Shown here piece by piece: positions 1-10,110 of a DNA stretch of 37,946 bases. The position numbers and the translations under genes are program-made. The notes below the pieces were generated by a model, which worked only from the letters and a program-made list of their open reading frames with translations, did no database searches and was not told the origin of the DNA. Origin of the DNA: Gracilaria domingensis (taxonomy: Eukaryota; Rhodophyta; Florideophyceae; Gracilariales; Gracilariaceae); the NCBI GenBank assembly GCA_022539475.1, contig VCMS01000382.1, positions 77,500 through 115,445 of the forward strand, written 5' to 3'. Numbering within the stretch: position 1 is the first letter of the stretch; each line of letters opens with the position of its first letter.

Positions 1-257
1 ATACAGGAGCTTGCTCCCTAAACGTAATCATACGAACAGAAGTTAATTTCGCGCGCGCAGCTCTTTCGGGGAAACGATCCGTTTCGGCCTGCCCTAACCT
101 CGCCGACGCGAACAATAATTCGTTGAGAAACCGGCTGTTACATTACACTCCTTGTACGAATAGAAACTTGTTTGGTACAACTTAACTTTGTCGTCTGCGA
201 CTCATTGTCTGCCCCGATTATCCTCGGTTGTGATTTTTGTGATCGCTTCGTGGAGCT
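1..257 (+). pseudogene. Ty3/gypsy aspartic protease fragment, frameshifted
   Basis: Frame 3 opens at the window edge with TGACSLNVI, which matches the retropepsin active-site motif (D)-T-G-A followed by a hydrophobic stretch; the catalytic Asp would lie just outside the window. The C-terminal protease signature IILGCDFCDRF is in frame 1 at about 214-246. A frameshift near 165-180 therefore separates the two halves. In the family this domain processes the Gag-Pol polyprotein. Here it is incomplete and cannot be read through. Confidence 0.75.
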
Positions 258-278
258 ATCCGCCCGCGGAAACGCCAA

Positions 279-1694
279 GTGGAAATGGAAGACGGATCAG
301 TCCTGCAGATTGTTCGGAAACCGCTGCGAGCCGCAACCCGGACACATGTGCCGCTACCAGCTGCGCAGCAAGCCTCCAACGATGGCATGGTGTCGACCAA
401 GCTACACGTCTCGAAGGCAGTGCAGCTGCCACCAGAGTCCCAGGTATGGATCTATGACACCAACAAACAATGGGGTCTCCACACAGTACAACCGTTGCCG
501 GCTTTATATGAACAACGCCAAATCGCTCTTGCGAATGGAGTGCTAACTATTCAACCAGATCGACACTTCAAGGTTATGGTCGCCAATTTTGGAAAGTCTA
601 CTGAGTGCCTAGTAAAGAACCAAGTGATTGGTACAGTGCTGCCACACCCGACGGCGGTCGTCCCAACGAAGATACATATCGCAAAGGTTCTCGGAGTGTC
701 AGACCCTAAGGAGGGGGAGGAGAGCACTGAATTGCGAGTTAGTGAAGCCGTGGACACGGAGGAAACCGAAAAGGACTTGGGTCAGAACAATCCGAAACCT
801 TTGGAGGTTAGTTCTGTGCCACCTGGCAGTGACTTGAAGGACCCTGTTGAGGAATTGATGAAGCTCGATTTGGAGCATGTACCGGAATCCCATCGGGAGA
901 AGCTTCGCGAGATGCTGCGAGAATTCACTCCCATGTGGGACGGAAATCTAGGAGCAATTGGAGTAACTGAGCATTGTATTGACTTGCTTCCGAATACTCG
1001 GCCGATTGCGCAACACCCCTATCGGGCCGGACCGAAGGCTCGGGAGGAAGAGAAGTCTCAAGCTGAGAAGATGTTGAGGGCTGGCGTTATTGAGGCCGCT
1101 CAATCCCCTTGGGCGTCACCAGTAGTGTTAGTTCCGAAACCGGATGGATCGTGGAGATTTTGTATCGATTACCGAAAGTTGAATGTGGTGACAGTGAAAG
1201 ATGTATATCAGATACCCCGGTTGGACGAATATATCGATTCTCTTGGGAGCGCGAACGTGTTCACCACCCTTGACGCCAACTGGGGATATTGGCAGGTTCC
1301 CATCAGGGAGAAAGACCGGGATAAGACGGCGTTCGTATGCCACCAAGGCCTATACCGCTTCCGGAGAATGCCCTTTGGGTTAACTAATGCACCCGCCACT
1401 TTTCAGCGTGCGGTTGATATCCTGTTAGCACGATTTAAGTGGACCACATGTTTGGTGTATCTGGACGATATCGTCGTTTTTTCCAACAATCTGGATGATC
1501 ATCTAGCCCATGTTCGGGATGTCATGAGAGTACTGCGTGATGCAGGCATCACCCTAAAACTCAAGAAGTGCGAGTTCTTCACCGAATCGGTTAAGTATCT
1601 GGGTCACATAATCCGTCCCGGAAAACTCTCAGTCGATGAGGTACGGGTCAAATCCTTGAAAGAGGCTAAGCACCCAAGGACTCAAACAGAGTAG
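279..1694 (+). pseudogene. Ty3/gypsy reverse transcriptase, ended by a premature TAG
   Basis: The open frame carries the Ty3-type RT fingers and palm in order: SPWASPVVLVPKPDGSWRFC, IDYRKLN, the first catalytic Asp in FTTLDANWGYWQ, MPFGLTNAPATFQ, and the YLDD box in CLVYLDDIVVFSN. This domain copies element RNA into cDNA. It stops at TAG 1692-1694, just after the RT, where related elements read straight on into a thumb and RNase H region (RSFLGLCNVYRRF), and the same frame does continue beyond the stop. The listed start is a GTG inside a once longer polyprotein and is not a real initiation site. Confidence 0.92.
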
Positions 1695-2169
1695 CGATCC
1701 TTCTTAGGACTGTGTAACGTATACCGACGTTTCGTTCCGAACTTTGCGGACATTGCTTCACCATTGAATAAGCTCCTTACGAAAGGAAAACCTGTTGAAT
1801 TGGACCCCTTTGGAGGTGCAGAGGCCTCCGCTTTTACCGCATTGGTCGACGCCGTAACGTCGCCGCCAGTTTTGGCTCTCTCCAAACCTGGGTTACCTTA
1901 TGAAGTCGATACCGACGCTAGCGCGAATCAGGTTGGGTGTGCTTTGTTTCAAACCGACGAGACCGGGAAACGACAGCCTATTGGGTACTGGTCGAGATCG
2001 CTGAACGTCCACGAAGGGAATGAATTACTCGGTGTCTGACAAGGAATGTCTTGCCGTGGTCTGGGCATTGTTCACTCTCAGACCATATTTGATGGGAACT
2101 CACTTTAGGGTGCACACTAACCACAAGTGCTTCCGTTGGCTCATGTAAATCACCGAACCATCGGGACGT
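1695..2169 (+). pseudogene. Ty3/gypsy RT connection and RNase H, broken
   Basis: The frame resumes after the TAG with RSFLGLCNVYRRFVPNFA and the RNase H first Asp in VDTDASANQVGCALFQ. A frameshift at about 2030-2040 moves the reading into the frame carrying SDKECLAVVWAL, which holds the second acidic residue. The third site, normally TDH in this family, reads TNH (HTNHKCFRWLM), and a TAA follows at once at 2146-2148. The RNase H that degrades the RNA template is therefore lost by several independent lesions. Confidence 0.87.
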
Positions 2170-3915
2170 TTGATGCGTTGGAGGCTCCGACTGTCGGAAT
2201 TCGACTTCGAAGTCGTGTACAAGAAAGGTTCTCTCAACCTCCAGGCGGACGCCCTATCCCGTTTGGGCACAGCAGCTGAAGCCGAGCCTACCGAGGACGC
2301 TGATATCCCATGTTTTATGGTTGGTGACCTCGATGGGAGCATAGAAATCCTGTCGGATGACGTGTGTGACGACATCCTCGCCACAAGAACCGCTGAACCG
2401 GGTGCCGGGTCATTCATACCCATCACGCACGAGGAGATGATATGGGAACAGCAGACAGATCCCTTCCGTACCCAGGTACGAGCCCGTCTGAACGGTGGAT
2501 ATCACTTACCGTTTCAAGTGAAGGATCAAGGCTACCTAGTAAGGAAGGTGTCAACAAACCCACAAATAGTGGTACCGCACTCCTTGCAGAGCCGCGTTCT
2601 TCATCTCTCTCACTACGTGAAGTTGGGAGCCCACCCGGGAGGAAGAAAGTTGTATCTCACACTGAGAAGGGATTTTTACTGGCCGGCAATGGCATTTGAC
2701 TGTTATGCAGTACGCCGATCCTGTCAGGAATGCGCTAAGAACGACATCAAACTGAGGAAGCACTCCAAGAAGTTAAAGCTGTTTCCCGCAACGGCGCCGC
2801 TCGAGTCTGTCGCCATTGACATTCTAGGCGAATTGATCAAAAGCTCGCAAGGGAATCAATACCTCCTGGTGATTACCGATCGCTTCTCGAAGCTGGCACG
2901 GACCGTGCCGCTTAAGCGGATAACCGCTGCCGCCGTGGCTCAGGCGTTTGTTACCCACTCGGTCTATGTCTATGGACCACCGGTACATTTACTCTCCGAC
3001 AACGGCCCTCAGTTTACGTCAAACTTCTTTCAAGACGTGTGTCGCATCCTGGATATTAGGAATCCGTTTAAAACAACGTACCAACTCCAAACTAATGGTC
3101 AAGCAGAGAGATTTAACCGAACCATTCTTGGTGCATTGAGATCCTACGTTGCGGAACACCCCAAGACTTGGGATCTGTACACTGACGCAATCACATATGC
3201 GTATAATACCCAAGTACACCGGGTTACGTCTTTGTCCCCTTTTGAGTTGGTTCTGTCAAGGAGACTACGTCCCCTTGCCATTGAGGCACAGCCAACTATG
3301 TACGAATACTCGACACCGAGGTTACATCGCGATGCGTGGAAGAATTGGTTAACCATGATGGTGCCTACTGCTAAACGCTCTATGGAGAAGGCTCAACTCG
3401 CTTACAAGCGCAATTTCGATAGTCAAATTTGCAGGCCACTACCGCAGCTGCGGGCTGGTGAATACGTGTTCCTCAGGAAGGAGTACTATAATCCTGAGAA
3501 GGAGAAGCGGCATAAGCTCTCTCCGATCGCCAGTGGCCCCTGTCGGGTAGTATCCGTACAGGAGACGACCGTCGTGCTCGATATCGATAATCAGCACGAG
3601 CGGGTATCGCGAGATCGAGTGTATCGCACCCCAAGCCCTATCCAGGAAGTTACTACAAGTACCGGAAATGGCTCACCGCCGAACCAACAAACCGAAAAAT
3701 CGCGTGCTACCGCGAACCGCCCTTCGGTTTTGCCCCACCCGCAGCGCGGTCTCTCCGACTTGCCTAGTACAACAGAGTTACTCAAGGATAACCCCGGACT
3801 CTCACGGGTTACACCTACACCCTCTACCGAGTTGTATGAGATTCACCCCCGTCTACGGTATATGCGCCAAATACGGAAGCCGTATCGCACCCTAAGGAGG
3901 GGGAGGACAGTGTAG
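2170..3915 (+). pseudogene. Ty3/gypsy integrase, open over 581 codons
   Basis: The frame begins in the end of RNase H (LNLQADALSRLG) and runs through a complete integrase. The zinc-binding HHCC module has its His pair in LHLSHYVKLGAHPGG and its Cys pair in CQEC. The DDE core has Asp in VAIDILGEL, Asp in LLSDNGPQFTS and Glu in NGQAERFNRT, with spacing typical of the family. A GPY/F-like module follows (KLSPIASGPCRVV, with Cys replacing the aromatic residue). Integrase inserts the cDNA into host DNA. The domain looks intact, but it is cut off from the rest of pol by the upstream breaks, so it is called a pseudogene. Confidence 0.93.
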
Positions 3916-4801
3916 ATCGCGCTCCGGTTGCTCCGGCGTCCGCTGGACCTAACCAAGGTGTTGAATCTCAGAGTGAGACAGAATCCCGCGCTGGGAATGA
4001 TCGCGCTGGCGCTGAGTCTCGTACACCCGAGACCTTGGCGAGAAATGAAGTTGGAAGAAGTGAAGAATCCCCCGCAGGGAGCGCTACAGCTAAGAAGGCT
4101 AGTGGCCCCGTTGGGACGCAATCCGAGTCGTTGGAGCGTACTGTATCTCGCTCGCGCGAACGCACTGTCTCCGCCGACCCGTTCGTGGGACGAGGCGACA
4201 TGGAGAGCGATGCATAGCCCACCTGGGAACAGCCCATAGCGGCAGGAGGAAGGAAAGATGAATCCATGAGGATTATACTGGAAAGCCTGAAGGAGGAAGT
4301 AGTCAAGACCCCTGAAGGGCACGCTGGAGCACACGGAACATGCCGAGGTGCTGGACCCGTAAGCACGGTGAACGGCACCACATCCAGTACGCATGTGCAG
4401 CCCGACGGCGAGAGATTCGAGATTACCTGCTGTAAGCATACGCCATTGCTGGAGGATAGTGCACGTTGCTTGGCAACCGCCGGCTGGCGGGCCTGACACT
4501 GTAAATACCGTTCACGGGACCTGTGGCGCGCACGCGCGCCCGGGTGCGCCCAAATATCCAATGAAAATGGAGTGCACCGCAGGTCATGCGCCATGGCCCG
4601 ACGTTCCGCCGCCCTCTGCAGGGAGTGCAGTACGCCACTCCTCCGTCACAACGGCTCTCCCGCAACAAATGTGAAGGTATTGCCGCTTCACGGACGCGAC
4701 CGTTCGTCGATTAGTAGCCCGTTTGGGATAGAGAAGAGTTTGCCGGAAACCGGAGATCGAGAGCTTTCGATTGAGCTCAGTTTTGAGGCAATTGGACGCC
4801 G
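3916..4801 (+). pseudogene. Low-complexity linker between integrase and chromodomain, frame-broken
   Basis: After the integrase stop, coding-like sequence continues in the frame one base earlier as a Ser/Glu/Arg-rich disordered region. It includes PETLARNEVGRSEESPAG and ends at 4217. The rest up to the chromodomain is split among frames. In chromoviruses this part tethers the integrase to the chromodomain and evolves quickly. Long antisense ORFs over this stretch have no recognisable content. Confidence 0.55.
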
Positions 4802-5182
4802 GTGTCGGGAGTTAGCGCACTTCGTCGCGACGGCCTGAAGACACTACGGACCACACGTCCTCCGCCCCGAGAACCGGTTCGAAACCCGAAGGAACCACTA
4901 CCCCGCCTGGGTTTTGCCCATTGTCACTCCCTGATGTCGGGTAAGGACAAGGAAGAAGCCGAAGATGGCGTATACCCACAAGAATTCGTGTTAGATCGTA
5001 TCGTGGAACACAAGGAAAGCCCCGAAGGGAAACTATTGTATAGAATCCGTTGGTACGGCTATCCGCCTGACGAGGACACTTGGGAGCCAATTGAACACCT
5101 CCCTAGGTCCAAGGTCATGTCGTATCACCGCCGTACTCGGACGCCATTGCCTCCAACATTGGATAACGCGATGGTCGGGTAG
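4802..5182 (+). pseudogene. Chromodomain of the chromovirus integrase tail
   Basis: From about 4966 the frame reads YPQEFVLDRIVEHKESPEGK, then YRIRWYGYPPDEDTWEPIEHL, a good chromodomain. The aromatic cage positions are suggested by F or Y near the start and by the W of the IRWYGY and TWEP motifs. In chromoviruses this domain directs integration to marked chromatin. The upstream half of the ORF (4802-4960) is disordered. The fold looks preserved although the element is dead. Confidence 0.88.
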
Positions 5183-5688
5183 CTCGCTTACCGGTGTGCT
5201 CTATTGTACTCGTGCCCGCCTTGCGGTTGGAAGAAAGAAGTCAGCAGCTCGGAAGAGCGGATGGAACCACGGTGCGGGGCTGAACGCAAACCCATCGCGG
5301 AGTGGATCGCGTAGTGCGAGAGATTCCTTCGATATCCAACCAACTTGGTTTGCCATCAGCGCCATCGCTTGCACAAAATTCCATAACGAGACGTTCACCG
5401 GAACCATCGGTTGGGACTGAGGCAATGGAGCCATCGCAGAACCCGGGTGAGGGTGGTGCGATGCGCTCGCCTGACCCGGTGGGTGATGAGGAAACTGGTT
5501 CGGGTTCTTCGAAATCGTATCGGATGCTGTACTGTGATCCAGTCTTGATGTCAGGGAACTCTGTTTGCCTGAGTGCATATCGCGCTTGCGAGGTATGGAA
5601 ACCGTGAAGTCGGTACCGCTCATCGTCGTCACGTATTTACCTATTCACGTTTGCGCAAAACGTCTGCCTCGAAGTCGTTCTCGGCTCC
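5183..5688 (+). other. Retroelement 3' region between chromodomain and PPT
   Basis: About 500 bases follow the chromodomain stop. One frame (5302-5607) reads as a Pro/Ser/Glu-rich segment that could be a worn C-terminal extension of the polyprotein or 3' untranslated sequence. No domain is recognisable. Confidence 0.4.
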
Positions 5689-5701
5689 AAGGAGGGGGAG
5701 A
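5689..5701 (+). promoter_or_regulatory. Polypurine tract of the Ty3/gypsy element
   Basis: AAGGAGGGGGAG lies immediately before TGTAGAGC, the arrangement expected of the plus-strand primer next to the U3 start of a 3' LTR. The same 12-mer also occurs at 708-719 and 3894-3905. Confidence 0.7.
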
Positions 5702-5867
5702 TGTAGAGCAACGCATACCGCGTGATAATCGGGATGATGCAACTCATAAAGTCAGGGATGAGTATAGGAGGATGCACTCCCAATGTATGAGTGGGACCCA
5801 ATTTTGGAGGTTACTTTTGTACGGCTTTCCCACGTCTGTGTTCGCGTTTTGCTAGTTAGCAGCAAGG
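5702..5867 (+). repeat. 3' LTR start, apparently truncated
   Basis: The LTR is inferred to begin at the TG of TGTAGAGCAACGC directly after the polypurine tract. About 165 bases remain before satellite sequence starts. No second LTR copy exists in the window to confirm the ends, so the right end could be a truncation or simply unrecognised. Confidence 0.5.
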
Positions 5868-8800
5868 GGTTGATACAATGACTTCATCAAGCGCTGTTCA
5901 CGAGAGAGTAACAACGTAAAGTCAGGAACAAAGAAAGCAGAGTTGACACCAAGATCGAAACAAGATACAATATTCATTAAACATATTCTTAAGAAGGCAC
6001 GCTCAAGACCGCACAATTCATTATTTTGGTATGTCTCATCCCATTAGAACCACGCTGCAAAGAATATTTGAGATTTCTCATATATCTGTGCATTGTTGTA
6101 ATGAATCTATCAAGCGCTCTTCCCTACAGAGTGACGAAATTATATCAGGAACGTAAAAAGCAGAGTTGAAGTACTCATCAGAAAAAGACACAATGTAGAT
6201 TAGACGGATGCTGAAGAAGGCACGTAAAGGTCTGGCCTGTTTATGGTTTGGTATGTCATATCCCGTAGGAATCACGATGCAGAGATGTTTGAGGTTTATC
6301 ATAAATTTGAACATTGCTACATTGAATCTATCAAGAGCTCTTCCCGACAACGTTAAATCAGGAACGTAAAAAGCAGAGTTGAAGAATTGATCGAAACAAG
6401 ACACAATAATGATTAGACGGATGCTGAAGAAGACACGTACGGATCTGGGCTGTTTATGATTTTGTATGTAATATCTTATAAGCCCAACGAGGTAAAGATG
6501 TTTGAGATTTATCATTAATCCGGGCATTGCTACAATGAGTCTATCAGGCGCTCTTTCTGAAACTGCAACAATGTGAATTCCGGATTGTAGGACGCAAAGT
6601 AATAGCACTGTTCCAAGCAGGACAAACTACCGATAAAGTGCGTTCTTATAGGAAAAAGTGCAAAAATGCGCTGTTTACTACTTTGTTAGCTTATGACGCA
6701 AAGACTCAGTATGGAACGATTGGTGAGAGGCGTCAGAACTCTGGGCATTAGTACAATGAATGTATCAAAAGCCCTTCTCGAAAGAGTACCAACGTAAGGT
6801 CACGAATTTGTAGAGCAGAGTTGAAGCAAGCGCAGCAGGAGAGAATATTGATAAAACGGATGCTGATGAAGGGTAGACCAAGCGTTTGCTGCTCATTACG
6901 TTTGTAAGTCTCGGCTGAAAAGGCTCACGTTGCAACGATAGGTAAGAGGTATCATAAACTCTGGCATTTCTACAATAAATCTCTCAAGTTCTCTTGCCTA
7001 AAGTGTGGTAACGTGAGATCAAAAATGGAGAAAGCAGAGTTGAAGCAATGATTCTAACAAGACACAATATTGATCAAAAGTTTTCTGAAGAAGGCATGTA
7101 CAAGACTGGTCTGTCTACTGGATGGGTATTTCTTATCACATAAGCCTCACGATGTAAGGAGAGGCAAAAGTTATCACAAATCTGGGCCTTGCTATAATCA
7201 ATCTCCCAAGCTCTATTTCGGAAAGAGTAACGACATGAGGTCAGGTAGGCAGAGAACGGAGCTGAAGGAGTGAGCCAAACACGACAGAGAGCTCACAATA
7301 CAAAGAGACATCAACGTTATCATAAATCTGGGGGTTAATACAATGACTTTATCAAGCGCCCTTCTCGAGAGAGTGACAACGTGAAACCGGGAACAGAGAA
7401 AGAAGATTTAAGCTCATGATCGAAACAAAATACAATATTCATTAAACACATTCTGAAGAAGGCACGTAGATGACAAGGCCATTTACTATCTGGGTATGTC
7501 GTATCCCATCGGAGCCACGATGCAAAGATATTTGAGAATTATCATAAATCTGGGAATCGCTACAATGAATCTGTCAAGTGCTTTTCCCGAGAGAATGACA
7601 ACGTCTTCTCAGGAACGTAAAACGCGGAGTTGAAGGGCTGATCGAAAAAAGATACAATATTGATTAGAAGGATGCTCAAGAAGGAACTTACGGATGTGAG
7701 CTGTTTATGGTTTGGTATGTCGTATCTCATAAGCCCCACGAGCTAAAGATATTGGAGATTTATCATTAATCCGTACAACTCTGGACTGTTTATTCTTTTC
7801 GAAATGTCGTACTCCACAAGCCCCACGATGCAAAGATTTTTGAGATTTATCATAATTCTGGACATTGCTACAATGAGTCTATCAAGCGATCTTCCCAAGA
7901 GCGTGATAAACGTACATCAGGAACGTAAAAGGTAGCGTTGAAGGGTTGAACCATTGAAGCATTGATCGAAAAAAGATAAAATATTGATTAGACGGAAGCT
8001 GAAGAAGGCACGCACAGGTCTGAGATGTTTATTCTTTTTATAATGTCTTATCCAATAAGCTTTAGGATGCAAACATATTTGAGATTTATCGTAAATCTGG
8101 GCATTGCTACAATGAATCTATCAAGCGCACTTTCGGCAACGGCAGCAATAGAAATTCCGAACTGTAGAAAGCAGAGTAAAAGCAGTGTTTCAAGCAGGAC
8201 ACATCACCGATAAAGTCGTTGTTCATTGTTTTTATTATGTCGTACCCCATAGGCTCTGCGATGCAAACATATTTGAGATTTATCATAAATCTGGGCATTG
8301 CTACAATGAATCTATCAAGCACCCTTTCCTAAAATGTAGCAATGGGAATTCCGGAACCTAGAGAGCAGAGTAACAGCAGTGTTCTAAGCAGGAAACATCA
8401 CTGATAAAGTCCGGGATTATTTTTTTTATTTTGTCGTATTCCATAAGCCCTGCGATGCAAACATACTTGAGATTTATCATAAATCTAGGCATTGCTACAA
8501 TGAATATATAAAGCGCCCTTTCCGAAACTGCAGCAATCAGAATTCCGGATTGTAAAGAGCAGAGTAACAGCAGTGTTACAAGCAGAACACACCACCGATA
8601 AAATCCGTTTTACGAGAGGAAAGGACAAGAATGCGCTGTTAACATATACATAAGATTTATATCATTGTTTTTATCATCTCGTATGTTATAAGCTCTTCGA
8701 TTCAAACAGATTTGAGATTCATCATAAATCAGGGCATTGCTACAATGAATCCGGAAATCCACTTCCGAAACTGCAGCAATGGGAATTCCGGAAGGTAGGG

Positions 8801-10110
8801 AGCAGAGTAAGGACAGTGTTCCAAGCTGGACACACTACCGATTAAGTGCCTGTTTATTGTTTTCATTATGTCGTATCCTATAAGCTCTGCGATGCAAAGT
8901 TTTTATTATGTCGTACCTCATAAGCTCTGCGATGCAAACATATTTCAGATTTATCATGAATCAGGGCATTGCTACAATGAATCCGGAAATCCCCCTCCCT
9001 GAAACTGCAGCAATGGGAATTCCGGAAGGTAGAGAGCAGAGTAAGAGCAGTGTTCCAAGCTGGACACACTACCGATAATGTCCGTGTTTATTGTTTTTAT
9101 TATGTCGTACCTCATAGGCTCTGCGATGCAAACATGTTTGAAATTTATCATAAATCTAGGCATTGCTACAATGAATCTATAAAGCGCCCTTTCCGAAACT
9201 GCAGCAATCAGAATTCCGGATTGTAAAGAGCAGAGTAACAGCAGTGTTACAAGCAGAACACACCACCGATAAAGTCCGTTTTAAGAGAGGAAAGGACAAG
9301 AATTCGCTGTTAACATATTTGAGATTTATCATAAATCTGGGCATTGCTACAATGAATCTATCAAGCGCCCTTACCGAAAATGTAGCAATGGGAATTCCGG
9401 AATCTAGAGAGCAGAGTAACAGCAGTGTTCTATGCAGGAAACACCAGCGATGAAGTACAGGATTATTTTCTCTATTTCGTCGTATCCCATAAGCTCTGCG
9501 ATGCAAACATGTTTGAGATTTATCATAAATCTAGGCATTGCTACAATGAATCTATAAAGCGCCCTTTCCGAAACTGCAGCAATCAGAATTCCGGATTGTA
9601 AGGAGCAGAGTAACAGCAGTGTTACAAGCAGAACACACCACCGATAAAGTCCGTTTTAAGAGAGGAAAGGACAAGAATTCGCTGTTAACATATTTGAGAT
9701 TTATCATAAATCTGGGCATTGCTACAATGAATCTATCAAGCGCCCTTACCGAAAATGTAGCAATGGGAATTCCGGAATCTAGAGAGCAGAGTAACAGCAG
9801 TGTTCTATGCAGGAAACACCAGCGATGAAGTACAGGATTATTTTCTCTATTTCGTCGTATCCCATAAGCTCTGCGATGCAAACATGTTTGAGATTTATCA
9901 TAAATCTAGGCATTGCTACAATGAATCTACAAAGCGCCCTTTCCGAAACTGCAGCAATCAGAATTCCGGATTGTAAGGAGCAGAGTAATAGCAGTGTTAC
10001 AAGCAGAACACACCACCGATAAAGTCCGTTTTAAGAGAGGAAAGGACAAGAATGCGCAGTTAACTTATACATAAGAGTTATATTACAAATGTGGGAATTT
10101 CTATAATGAA
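5868..10110. repeat. Tandem satellite array, units about 180-220 bp
   Basis: Some 20 degenerate units can be followed by the recurring box around CTACAATGAATCTATCAAGCG (for example near 6095, 6535, 7561, 7867, 8106, 8301, 8495, 9166, 9347 and 9542). Each unit also tends to hold GAAGAAGGCACG or a GAATTCCGGA box, a GCAGAGT box, and TTTGAGATTTATCATAAATCT. Spacing is about 215-220 bp on the left and about 180-195 bp on the right. Short ORFs on both strands repeat with the units and look incidental. The array could be centromeric, subtelomeric or another satellite; nothing here decides. Confidence 0.9.
9172..10068. repeat. 375-bp higher-order repeat inside the satellite
   Basis: Two neighbouring units of different subtype repeat together with a period of exactly 375 bp: 9172-9546, 9547-9921, and a partial third copy from 9922 to about 10068. 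The copies differ at only a few bases, for example TAAAGAG against TAAGGAG and TCTATAAAG against TCTACAAAG. An older relative of the first subunit lies at about 8503. This marks recent amplification by unequal exchange. Confidence 0.9.

Larger units (their letters stand above)
1..5867 (+). mobile_element. Ty3/gypsy chromovirus, 3' portion, degenerate
   Basis: The domain order protease, reverse transcriptase, RNase H, integrase, chromodomain, polypurine tract and LTR start is that of a Ty3/gypsy chromovirus. The 5' LTR and gag lie left of the window. The copy is dead. It has a frameshift in the protease, one before the RT, an in-frame TAG at 1692-1694, a frameshift near 2030-2040, a TAA at 2146-2148 and frame changes after integrase. 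The 3' LTR appears cut off where the satellite array begins at about 5868. Family assignment is firm; the exact right boundary is approximate. Confidence 0.93.

Noticed and set aside
3843..4594. Long antisense ORFs (218 and 208 codons) over the integrase-chromodomain linker
   Set aside because: Antisense to coding-like retroelement sequence, overlapping each other, Cys/Ser/Arg-rich with no domain.
6078..10022. Repeated ORFs of 60-176 codons in the satellite (both strands)
   Set aside because: They recur with the tandem unit on both strands, break whenever the unit drifts, and have no domain. They are products of the repeat.
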